NCBI GenBank assembly: GCA_015179025.1 | Contig: WHUX01000718.1 | Coordinates: forward strand, 1 to 12,898 | DNA length: 12,898 bases | DNA from: Terfezia claveryi | Lineage: Eukaryota > Ascomycota > Pezizomycetes > Pezizales > Pezizaceae | Direction of reading: 5' to 3' | Part shown: piece by piece, positions 1 through 7,481 of the stretch | Layout: every line of letters begins with the position of its first letter | Position numbering within the stretch: the first letter of the stretch is position 1 | Made by a program: the position numbers and the translations under genes | Notes under the pieces: model-generated | Database searches by the model: none | Told to the model about the DNA's origin: nothing | The model's input: only the letters and a program-made list of their open reading frames with translations

Positions 1-606
1 ACCGGTAGTGGTTTATCTCTATATCAGATCCTCCTTAAGCCTGTCGGAAAATCTCGCGATTTGGTCATCTGTTATAGAGGGCCCGGCCTGTACATAGGTA
101 TGAAAGGATCGAGGACCATGCTAGTTTCTTCACTGAGACCGCCAGTCAACACGACCACTCCTTTGGTACGCAATCATAATAACGCCTGCTGGGTAGCGAA
201 GATTTCAAGGCAGGTACCGTAATAATGACGGCAAAAGCAGACCGGTATTCCTGGCAGCTGCATCATTACGCCAAGTCTATGGCTGTGCAGAAACTGGGAT
301 CCCCAGCTTGCTGTCAACGCAATTCAGAGCACTCCAGCTTACTCCCAAACAATAGAGGCAACATCACGATAGTTTCGACCTCAATCTCGTGCGAGCGATT
401 CGTACGGCTTTAAGGCTATCAGGTAAGTGCTTCTTGTATAGATTCCGTTCAAATATGGTCGAGTGTTCTCCTGATTTCCTCCACACCCAGTTCCCGCAAT
501 GGGCTTAAAACACAAGCGCTAATCCAAACAAATCGCCCCTTTTTTTGGCAGTCAATAAATCTTGTGTAATCGGAGAAACTACACACGAATTTAACTGTAA
601 CGCAAA
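1..606. other. Upstream region of the low-complexity protein gene
   Basis: I see no convincing coding region here. A 62-codon open stretch at 225-413 (+) has no recognisable composition or motif. The last ~180 bases probably hold the 5' leader of the gene starting at 607, including a possible leader intron (listed separately). The in-frame stop TAA at 598-600 limits the coding region to the ATG at 607. Confidence 0.5.
423..551 (+). other. Possible 5'-UTR intron
   Basis: A consensus fungal donor, GTAAGT at 423-428, is followed by a branch-like GCTAATCC near 519-526 and a T-run ending in GGCAG at 547-551. The 129-base interval lies 55 bases upstream of the ATG at 607. This would be a leader intron of the downstream gene. 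It rests only on splice consensus; no transcript evidence is available. Confidence 0.35.
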
Positions 607-1536
607 ATGTCTTTTGACTACGGATCTAACGACCGCGACCGTGATCGGGATCATTCCGACCGCCGAGGCCAAGGGGGGTATAACAATGAACGGGACGGAG
701 CATACAGTGGTGGAAGGACAGCGGTTCATGACTCGTACGAGCGGGATAGGGAAAATGCACGCGAAGCGGGGTTACGATGAGAGAGGGGGCTCTGGTGAGG
801 AAAGCCAAGGAGATCAAAGAGGGGTCATGGTAACGATGAGCGCTTCGAGGAAAACCGCAATCACTCCCGTGCGGCGGGGGGGTATGGCAATGACGGTCGA
901 AGGAACGATGACTATATTTCCGCTTCACACAATCGCCGAAACGGAAGGGAAGACGGCGGTGACTACGAGCGCGGTGGCTATGGTTCCGGATCGAATAATG
1001 ATAGTTACCAATCGGGAGAATATCAGGAAATAGGCTATGGCAGAGAAACCCGCCGGGAGAATTATAGTGACAACGAACGACAGGGTTATGGGAGTTCCGG
1101 TCGCCGGTGCAAGGAGCAACATGAGGACAGGGATACCTATTCCAGTGGTACTCGACGAAATGACGATGCCCCCAATAATTCCGCTTCTGCAGCATATCAT
1201 AACAACAATTCTCGTGCCTCTCACACCGGCAGCCTTGGAGTTCCCGGTGGTGCGAATAGTGGTTCAGGTGCTATAGACTGGCAAACTGTCGGTACTCAGG
1301 TCGCAGTCGCGGGAATCCAGCATTTCGCAAAGTCCTACGATAAATCATCAAACATTAACAACGAAGAGCAACGTAAATATGACGATGCTGATGGTGTAGG
1401 TGGGTCACAGGCAAAGGAGAGTGCCTTTGCGAAGAAACTAGGGGAAAGAAAGGGTGAAACGGAGAAATTGGGCCATGAGACAGGGGATTTGAAGGATAAA
1501 TTGGTGGAAGGAGGTAATATCGTCCCTCGTTCCTGA
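607..1536 (+). pseudogene. Asp/Arg/Gly/Tyr-rich low-complexity protein gene with two frame shifts
   Basis: The start is ATG 607 (MSFDYGSNDRDRDRD...), just after an in-frame stop at 598. Frame 1 runs to about 770. The coherent composition then continues in frame 2 (GYDERGGSGEESQGDQRG) to about 822, and returns to frame 1 until TGA 1534-1536. Followed this way the product is about 309 residues. Read straight through, frame 1 stops at TGA 778. Residues 1-220 are low-complexity, rich in D, R, G, Y, N and S, with many YG/YS/GGY motifs, and probably disordered. Residues ~222-309 (starting GAIDWQTVGTQ) look ordered: an amphipathic helix-like stretch, then a Lys/Glu-rich tail ending in KDKLVEGGNIVPRS. 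I do not recognise the family. Both shifts sit at GGGG runs (767-770 and 821-824) and have opposite sign, so sequencing error is as likely as inactivation. A 51-base intron at 771-821 would also restore the frame, but it lacks a branch site and the interval has the same coding-like composition. The downstream half has no ATG in frame 1 and is easily missed. Confidence 0.65.
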
Positions 1537-2594
1537 TGCCTAACGATTGGATTTGACTAACTTTCCTGTAGGCCTGGGTTTCCTGAAGGGAGCTTTTGGG
1601 GGCCGAAAGTAGGGACATGAGCAAAAATGTACTAGCAATGTTTACCCATAGACTAGTAACACCATTACTTATGTAGCCTGGCAGTATTTGCATGCCTATT
1701 CCTTGTACGTGCTTACTGATTTGGTGCGATCTCAGCTAGGGGGTTGTCCTACTATTTGCCACTGCTAGTATCCTAAGGTCATGGATATACTATCAAAAAA
1801 GGGCGTCTTCACCATAGCTACCAAGTACGAGACTCCGGTTTATTTATATCCACCTGCATGCATAAGTCTATAGCTGAATAGATTTTGGGATCATCCTTTC
1901 AGCCTGAAGCTACGTTAATATATCTTTTCCCAAGCGGATTGTATGAGGCTTTATCACATGAGTTCCTTGGCGTCCGTATGTATTTATCTTATTTATCTCA
2001 ATATAACAAACACTCCATAATTTTCTTACTTTGGGGCTGAGGCATATTACTAAAGTAAGTTTGATAGTAGAAATTGAATATGGTGATGAGTCGTTAATTA
2101 TTGTGCATGGATACCTATCGAAAAATAGTGCTCCGTATGATACTTCATACAAAAATGACATTCAGGACAGACAAATTTTTTCCATAGCAAAGGTCATCCA
2201 GTAGTAAAAGAGCCTTCCACAGTGTGCTCTTTTGGATTCTTAATTATAATGTACTTTTTGAACCATATTCCGGGGCCAAACGCGCCCCACCGTGTATTCA
2301 CAAGCAACATTACTAGTTGACCTACTGTACCGTGGAAGCTCGAATTTTGCGACCTGAGACCTCCAAGATTCTGTCTTCGCGTGTCTGTGCTTCTCTTTGC
2401 CGATGGTGGCGGGGTGATTTGTCCTAGGATGCCTCTATTTCTAAGCTGGGTACCGAACTCTTTGGCAGGTTAACTAGGGTCAAACTGAATAGTGCAGTGG
2501 TGAGGAGTATTAGACATTTAATATGATATTCGCTTTGATGAGGTACGTAGGTATTCGGGTTGGTATGGTACGAGATATGGCTGGAGAACAATAA
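1537..2594. other. Intergenic, AT-rich, nothing recognised
   Basis: Between the low-complexity gene and the repeat cluster I find only short open stretches without motifs, for example an 83-codon one at 1910-2161 (-). There is no tRNA-like fold and no splice-bounded exon series. The first 150 bases presumably include the 3' UTR of the upstream gene. Confidence 0.5.
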
Positions 2595-2711
2595 CTCGTC
2601 ATGACGAGAAGACTACTTACATGACGAGCAGACAACATGACGCGTAGTCTGGTTGCACAACATGACAAGGTGCCAACCAGATTACATGAATGACGATAGT
2701 CTGGTTGGCAC
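2595..2711. repeat. Palindrome and alternating short-repeat cluster, possible transposon end
   Basis: A perfect 14-bp palindrome, CTCGTCATGACGAG, lies at 2595-2608. It is followed by degenerate CATGAC copies at roughly 12-25-base spacing: CATGACGAGCAG, CATGACGCGTAG, CATGACAAGG, CATGAATGACGATAG. A perfect 12-bp inverted repeat pairs GTGCCAACCAGA (2670-2681) with TCTGGTTGGCAC (2700-2711) around an 18-base loop. A third, one-base-shorter copy, TAGTCTGGTTGCAC, is at 2645-2658. Read on the minus strand it starts CAGTGCCAACCAGACTA and continues with repeated GTCATGT motifs. That layout of terminal repeat plus subterminal motif array is typical of hAT- or MULE-like DNA transposon ends. No partner end was found in the window. 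Confidence 0.6.
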
Positions 2712-2946
2712 TGTCTACTTGAAGTAGTAACGAACAGTAGTGCGCATTTCTGTCGACCCCTTATGTCTGACGGATCGCCAGCCTGAAGTAACATCAAGTT
2801 AGGTAGTGGGATACGTACGGCATTTGTATTATTTGTAGTACCTTCGTTAGCCCTCTTTACAATATGTTGTCGATAGCTCTCTCACCTGAACCACAAGTTT
2901 CTCCTTTACCAGCAACAGTTGAATATCAACTAATATTTGTCCCACC
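2712..2946. promoter_or_regulatory. Upstream/promoter region of the ferroportin gene
   Basis: This is the interval between the repeat cluster and the first ATG of the ferroportin gene. The start has a good eukaryotic context (CCCACCATGG). A pyrimidine-rich stretch (ctctctcacc, then tttctccttt) lies 40-70 bases before the ATG. I saw no clear TATA box and no WGATAA-type iron-regulator site in this stretch. Confidence 0.35.
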
Positions 2947-3081
2947 ATGGCAAGGAGTCATGTGGATCCTCGCTGCACTTCGCAGAGTCTCGATCTAAAC
3001 TCCGAAACAACACCGTTGATATGTCCCAGTTCTACCAGTGAACTCGATGGCTGTTTGCCTTTACCACATGAGGAGGCAGAC

Positions 3082-3170
3082 GTACGTTCAAGAACTTTCC
3101 AGGGTACAGTTGTGCGATGATAGTTAGTATTAATTTTGAAAGCATAGGAGGGAATATTACCTACTGTTAG
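3082..3170 (+). other. Ferroportin intron 1
   Basis: Donor GTACGT at 3082, acceptor CTGTTAG at 3164-3170, 89 bases. With these borders exon 2 opens in the frame that contains FEFAALLF but not in the frame of LYTSHFLSTWNSR. Either this border or a base near 3217 is therefore off. The other six exons fix the gene independently. Confidence 0.5.
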
Positions 3171-3384
3171 TCGCCGTCTCTATACGTCACACTTCTTGTC
3201 TACATGGAATTCTCGAATTTCGAGTTTGCGGCTCTGTTATTTCTCGCTACTGTCTTCCCCAATAGTCTCCGTGAGATGTCCGTTTATGCTCTTGTTCGCG
3301 CATGTTCCGCCATTTTGTTGGCACCAGCTATAGGGTATTACATAGACTCTGGGAACAGGCTTAGGGTATTGACAGTTTCGATTG

Positions 3385-3445
3385 GTATGCATGGATTCTC
3401 TACCCCGACCCCAATAATCAGACGGCTAACGTATATATGCATCAG
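3385..3445 (+). other. Ferroportin intron 2
   Basis: Donor GTATGC, branch-like GGCTAACG at 3424-3431, acceptor GCATCAG; 61 bases. Joining restores LTVSI-VGQRVAVAASCMG across the junction, as expected in the family. Confidence 0.8.
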
Positions 3446-3618
3446 TTGGGCAGCGAGTTGCTGTGGCAGCATCATGTATGGGCTTTTTGGCTTTGAAACT
3501 TGACTTCTTGAAAACTTTTGGAGGCTCTCGCCTTTTGCTTCTCTCAGTCTTGATTCTACTGGCCTGCGCCGAGAAACTTTGCTCAATAATGAATACCGTT
3601 TCGATGGAACGAGACTGG

Positions 3619-3692
3619 GTAGGAAGTGATCTAGCCCTAGTAATACGTATTTAGGAAAATTCTTCATGCTGATACACATGCATCTCTACCAG
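3619..3692 (+). other. Ferroportin intron 3
   Basis: Donor GTAGGA, branch-like GCTGATAC at 3668-3675, acceptor CTACCAG; 74 bases. Joining gives MERDW-VVVIAEADMLRLQ, matching the conserved ERDWV motif of ferroportins. Confidence 0.8.
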
Positions 3693-3732
3693 GTAGTTGT
3701 CATCGCTGAAGCTGACATGCTCCGACTGCAGA

Positions 3733-3806
3733 GTGGGTATCGGCGTGTCTAATATTTCAAAGTTAACTTTAGTATAGACTAACATGATATCTCAATGATC
3801 ATCTAG
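3733..3806 (+). other. Ferroportin intron 4
   Basis: Donor GTGGGT, branch-like GACTAACA at 3778-3785, acceptor ATCTAG; 74 bases. Joining gives LRLQ-T-LNARMRQIDL, the conserved cytoplasmic-loop motif. The preceding exon is only 40 bases long. Confidence 0.8.
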
Positions 3807-3964
3807 CACTTAACGCCCGCATGCGTCAAATAGATTTAAGCTCTAAGCTTATTGGGCCTCTTGTGATATCTATTGTTGATGGGACTTCGACCATTTTGGC
3901 TATCTGGCTAGTATTAATCCTTACTCTAGTATCATTTCCAGTGGAATACCTTGCCATAGCAAAA

Positions 3965-4020
3965 GTATGTGTGTTGGCTTCTTCATCAACCTTGACCATG
4001 TAATTAATTCACCAAGTTAG
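3965..4020 (+). other. Ferroportin intron 5
   Basis: Donor GTATGT, acceptor AAGTTAG; 56 bases. Joining gives EYLAIAK-VYKVIPAL, as in family members, and avoids the TAA at 4001-4003 that would otherwise end translation. Confidence 0.8.
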
Positions 4021-4552
4021 GTATACAAAGTGATACCAGCTCTACACAAGCATGGGGGCTTTCCCGCAAGGCCCCTATCCCCCAGCGCTCCAGTAATGAT
4101 AGGCAGTGCTCCTCCAGCAAGGGGTTTTGGTGCCTACAGACGCTTACTGTTCGAGGCATCACTCGGTTACATCCAGCACTCCATCTTCATGTCGTCACTA
4201 GCCATCTCAATACTTTATTTGACAGTTCTCAATTTTTCTGGACAAATGGTGGCTTATCTTCTGTCCATTGGGTACACATCCACTCAAATTGGCCTCCTAC
4301 GGACTGTTTCGGTCGCTTTTGAGATTTCGGCTACATGGCTCGCACCTTAGCCATGGGAAAGGTTGGGCCAACAAGAGCTGGTTTATGGTTCATTAATTGG
4401 CAAATGGCTTGTATTGCTGTGGCTGCAAGCTTCTCCTGGGGTACTTACTGGCATTCGACGATGTTGCAGCGTGGGGTTTCATCGCTGGGGTGATATTGAG
4501 CAGAACTGGGCTTTGGGGCTTTGATCTGTGCGCACAGGTTCTAGTGCAAGAG

Positions 4553-4634
4553 GTACGTATATAGGACTAAACACGCTAGTAGCTATAAGTAACGGTCAGG
4601 GTCGGAATATATGTACTAACCTTCAACTTTTCAG
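4553..4634 (+). other. Ferroportin intron 6
   Basis: Donor GTACGT, branch-like TACTAACC at 4613-4620, acceptor CTTTTCAG; 82 bases. Joining gives AQVLVQE-EVEPTFRGSFSS in phase. Confidence 0.85.
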
Positions 4635-4877
4635 GAAGTTGAACCCACATTCAGAGGATCATTTTCCTCTGTAGAGGCCTCGCTGCAGAATTTTTTTGAG
4701 CTTTGTTCGTACGCTCTGACGATGGTATATGCACGCCCTTCGCAATTTGGTAACCCCATACTGTGTACGGTGGTCTCCGCTTTTGTTGCAGGAGGTTTGT
4801 ACGCGCGCTTCGTCAGGAAGCGGAGAGGTCATTTGTTTCATGTACCGTGTTGTGTGAAGCCACGGACAGAGAATTAG

Positions 4878-5105
4878 TGAGTAATGGTATCAAAACCATA
4901 CCTTTTAATGGAATACCCGCATCACGGAACAATGAGAGAAATTATTTGCATAGTCATAAATATATCCAAGCTTTCATAGACCTAACGTCGAGCTTGAGCC
5001 TTTTAATGGTTAATGCCTATCAATGTATATGTTGTGGGCTATTGTAGAATCCAGGCCGCTGCGGATTTAAATTTTGGTCAAAGGTTTTCAATTTCTATAA
5101 TACCT
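4878..5105. other. Ferroportin 3' flank
   Basis: This short interval lies between the ferroportin stop and the first inverted-repeat element. It presumably holds the 3' UTR. A 10-base match TATTGTAGAA at 5040-5049 to the right terminus of the following element may be chance. Confidence 0.4.
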
Positions 5106-5227
5106 CAACGGTTCTACAATACCACAGCGACACTCCAATACCATGTAGTAAATACCAAATAGAAGTATATCCAATATTAGAGTTATCTTATAGCAAGTTA
5201 CTTTAATAAACAAAGAACAAAGGGATA
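5106..5227 (+). repeat. Left terminal inverted repeat of the 715-bp element
   Basis: It starts CAACGGTTCTACAATACC and ends AACAAAGGGATA. It pairs with the right arm at 5698-5820 with roughly 14 mismatches plus a small gap, mainly in the middle third. Confidence 0.8.
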
Positions 5228-5269
5228 GAGCGCAAGTGTTTTAACATCAAATAAAGAGACAAATAGAAC

Positions 5270-5626
5270 TTAGTTATGAGGAGTCCGACATGTGCGTAAG
5301 TAGGTATTGTGGAATATGTCGCTGGAGCCAATGCTGGTAGGTAGCAAACAGGTATGTTGAGGATTTGATACCCTGATTTTGATGCTGTCATCGACCTGTT
5401 TATCTGGTCGAAGTCCCCAGCCACATGTATTTTCTTTGTCCTTAAATATGACTCGAGCTATCCTTAGCTGTCGCTGTGAAATGGAATTTTTCACGTACTG
5501 ACCAATCCTCAATGTTGTCTTATACATCATCGAACGACATATAACTGCCCTAATTCGGGTATAGGTAAGGGGTTCTATAAACTCGCCGTATTGTGATCTC
5601 GTACCATTGTGTCTGGTAAAGTTCAA
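5270..5626 (-). other. Unrecognised 118-codon open frame inside the 715-bp element
   Basis: This open frame fills most of the interior between the inverted repeats (MNFTRHNGTRSQYGEFIEP...). The composition is Arg/Lys/Ile-rich, without DDE, zinc-finger or helix-turn-helix motifs that I can recognise. It could be a decayed transposase fragment or chance; I would not call it a gene without homology. Confidence 0.15.
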
Positions 5627-5697
5627 CAGTCACGGTTATTACGAGTCCTTTAAGCTACCTCCATATCGCCATGCTCTATCCCCCTTCATGATGTTTA

Positions 5698-5820
5698 TAT
5701 CCCTTTGTTCTTTGTTTACTTAAGTAACCGCTATAAAATAACCCCAATATTGGATATACCTCTATTTTTTATTTACTACATGCGATATGGGAGTGTCGCT
5801 ATGGTATTGTAGAACCGTTG
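5698..5820 (-). repeat. Right terminal inverted repeat of the 715-bp element
   Basis: On the minus strand it reads CAACGGTTCTACAATACCAT from 5820 inward and ends at TATCCC (5698-5703). It is the partner of the arm at 5106-5227. Confidence 0.8.
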
Positions 5821-6397
5821 TTGGAGTGCGCATATATATGCCATTCCGCAACGGCCCAGAACATATATACCTCATGTACATTACTGTATACTAAAGTTTT
5901 ACCATCAGAAGCTCTTGTGGCCTTACATTATATTTGAGGTACTTCTGAAATAATGAATATATTTATTCAAGAGTTAAGTAGATGTTGTTGAATTGGAGGT
6001 CTTATGGGAGGCTCAGGGCGATTGTAATTCAGATCTACATTCTCGGCCTCAAAGCAATTGAAAACAAGTAAACTACATTAAAGGTATAAAGCTGGACTTA
6101 CGGCAGGTCTCTAGAAGATGCATCATAAGCTTTAAGTCAAAATTCAATCTTGTATGAAAATCTGTGTGTTGCCTTAAAACAAGCTTATATTATTGAAGAG
6201 GAATATAAAATACAGATGTGTAACATCATGTAGAGAATTGGAAGCTCTATGAGTATATGCACAACATTTACGGAGTACATATATAATTATTTTATTTGAA
6301 TTGATGAATCTAGCTCAATTGACACTATAATTCTAATAGTGGTGACTAATAAGCATTGAGGTACTTATGTATATATATGTATGGGAATGAATTCGAA
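5821..6397. other. AT-rich spacer between two transposon remnants
   Basis: Very AT-rich sequence with no gene-like frame and no clear repeat copy. ACGGAGTAC at 6270-6278 resembles the TACGGAGG terminus of the next element, but the resemblance does not extend. Confidence 0.5.
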
Positions 6398-6503
6398 TAC
6401 GGAGGTGCGGAACAAAAGTCATTTCCCCTTTCTTCTTTGGGAAAATCGTGCATATGCATACATATGTAGAATATGCGCGCATATGTACTTGGCATATGCA
6501 CGT
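6398..6503 (+). repeat. Left terminal inverted repeat with CATATG subterminal array
   Basis: Terminus TACGGAGGTGCGGAACAAAA, then a TTTCCCCTTTCTTC stretch, then five CATATG or near-CATATG motifs (GTGCATATGCAT, ACATATGT, GCGCATATGT, GGCATATGCACG). Such repeated palindromic hexamers just inside a TIR are candidate transposase-binding sites. Confidence 0.75.
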
Positions 6504-6607
6504 CACTTCGGATTCAAGTTGGCGATCTACGACAGCTATCTACGTGTAACCAATGCCCTCGCTGCTCGCCCACCTCACACACCCATCCCACCTCACCCCC
6601 TCCCCAC

Positions 6608-6874
6608 TCACACCGGGTCTTGATAGCAGCATGAAGCACACCTTGGCCCTGGTTTCCTCCCACGTTTCTGAAGGGGGCCTTCTTTTTTTTGGCCTTTAGG
6701 ACTAGCTGAGATCATGATATCGATCGGATTAACACTGACAATTTGGTCAGTCTCCAGCATATGCCTCCATTTATTAGTATTAAGATCCTCTAGATCGACA
6801 ACTTCCTGAATACTAACAAGAGGCCTAAGATGTGCAATATACTTCCGATAGTAGCGCATTGAAACAGCAACCAT
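6608..6874 (-). other. 88-codon open frame inside the transposon remnant
   Basis: The frame encodes MVAVSMRYYRK...; near residues 64-78 it has a basic stretch KEGPLQKRGRKPG that includes an AT-hook-like RGRKPG. It lies downstream of the DDE remnant on the same strand, 46 bases after that stop and in a different frame. It could be a frame-shifted tail or second exon of the element's protein, or chance. No family was recognised. Confidence 0.25.
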
Positions 6875-6919
6875 GCATTCTTGTGGATCTTGTTAGTCTC
6901 CTGAATGCAGAGCTGCCGC

Positions 6920-7123
6920 TCATGGTGGATTGCAATCCAGTAACTCTTTATCTCTTTTCACAGGAGGATGTCCTTCAGAATATTCATTTCCACCCTCAAG
7001 TCTGATGACCTCTTGGATATGGTAAGGAATGCGTTTAATCCGATGCTGAATCCCCCATTGCTCAAGGTCATGCCATGCATTCTCCCATGCTTGCTCAGCT
7101 GCCGTGCGGGAAGTGAGTGGTCC
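6920..7123 (-). pseudogene. C-terminal remnant of a DDE (Tc1/mariner-like) transposase
   Basis: The minus strand is open for 67 codons between a TAG (7124-7126) and a TGA (6920-6922), with no in-frame start. It contains RTAAEQAWENAWHDLEQW, then IQHRIKRIPYHIQEVIRL and EGGNEYSEG. The pattern 'TA-E-x-AW-x-AW ... IxxIPxHIQEVIRLEGGN' is what I know from the C-terminal end of fungal DDE-superfamily (DDE_3, Tc1/mariner-like) transposases. The catalytic DDE core and DNA-binding domain are absent, so the protein cannot be functional. Confidence 0.65.
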
Positions 7124-7168
7124 CTATTTCGGTTATTAGCAACATGTTTGCCTACGGACTACTACCTA

Positions 7169-7242
7169 GGATTGGGGTATTTAGGGGATTGGGGTATTCG
7201 GGGATTGGAGTATTCGGGGGATTAAGGTGCTCGGAGGATTGG
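7169..7242. repeat. Short tandem repeat, ~16-17-bp unit, about 4.5 copies
   Basis: Successive imperfect units are GGATTGGGGTATTTAGG, GGATTGGGGTATTCG, GGATTGGAGTATTCGGG, GGATTAAGGTGCTCGG, then GGATTGG. It lies inside the 1186-bp transposon remnant, between the right-end array and the transposase fragment, and was probably generated after the internal deletion. Confidence 0.75.
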
Positions 7243-7481
7243 AATTTAAGAGGGCGGAGAAGGGCGATATACTTGATGAATTAAGATGGTAGGGAAGAGT
7301 TAGTTGAAGGGTTGAGGGTTGGAGAAGGACTGATGTATAATGAATTCCATAGTTGGAGAATAGGATATCTGGCCAATTGAGTTTTCGGCGATATCTAGTA
7401 AATTGAGAAGTTGGACAGTGAGAAAGTAAGACAACTGATGGGTTGAGCCGGTAGAAGGCCATTTGCAAGAGAGTAAATATG

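Larger units (their letters stand above)
2947..4877 (+). pseudogene. Ferroportin (SLC40) family iron transporter, spliced, with frame breaks
   Basis: This is a membrane iron(II) transporter homologue of the MFS-like ferroportin/SLC40 family, exporters in animals and little studied in fungi. Exons: 2947-3081, 3171-3384, 3446-3618, 3693-3732, 3807-3964, 4021-4552 and 4635-4877; about 498 residues, usual family length. Recognisable blocks in order: N-tail ETTPLI; LYTSHFLSTWNSR then FEFAALLFLATVF (TM1); MSVYALVRACSAILLAPAIG; SMERDW/VVVIAEADM; LNARMRQIDLSSKLIGPLV; FPVEYLAIAK/VYKVIPAL; SLGYIQHSIFMSSLAISILYL; GLWFINWQMACIAV; LSRTGLWGFDLCAQVLVQE; C-terminal RKRRGHLFHVPCCVKPRTEN. Introns 3-6 join in phase. 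Breaks: one base missing near 3217-3219; one T missing at 4347-4348, creating TAG 4348; one base missing near 4440-4441, with a stop at 4491 if the previous frame continues. The exon 1-exon 2 phase is also inconsistent with the LYTSHFLSTW frame. There are no nonsense codons in the correct frames, so the breaks may be assembly errors in a live gene or a recent pseudogene. Confidence 0.85.
5106..5820. mobile_element. 715-bp DNA-transposon-like element with ~122-bp terminal inverted repeats
   Basis: The left arm (5106-5227) and the right arm (5698-5820) are inverted copies, about 88% identical by eye over their full length. The outer 19 bases are identical (CAACGGTTCTACAATACCA) and so is the inner end (AACAAAGAACAAAGGGATA). 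The ~470-base interior has no recognised transposase. I could not find a matching target-site duplication next to the outer ends, so the true borders may differ slightly or the flanks may have changed. It is best described as a non-autonomous long-TIR element; the superfamily is not assigned. Confidence 0.8.

Noticed and set aside
771..821. 51-base GT...AG interval as an intron
   Set aside because: Length is a multiple of three and borders are GT/AG, but there is no branch site, the donor is weak, and the interval translates in frame 2 to the same low-complexity composition. Kept only as an alternative.
545..1033. 162-codon open frame on the plus strand overlapping the low-complexity gene
   Set aside because: Only about 770-822 carries the gene's composition in this frame; the rest is the out-of-frame shadow of the frame-1 protein.
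626..1195. 189-codon minus-strand open frame
   Set aside because: It is the complement of the GC-rich low-complexity coding region; the His/Arg-rich product has no motif and the plus strand explains the composition.
3338..3679. 113-codon minus-strand open frame
   Set aside because: It lies antisense to ferroportin exons 2-3 and their introns, with no motif of its own.
6545..6616. C-rich stretch with CCCACC/CACCCC repeats as a regulatory or telomere-like repeat
   Set aside because: It has no regular unit; simple pyrimidine-biased low complexity inside the transposon remnant.
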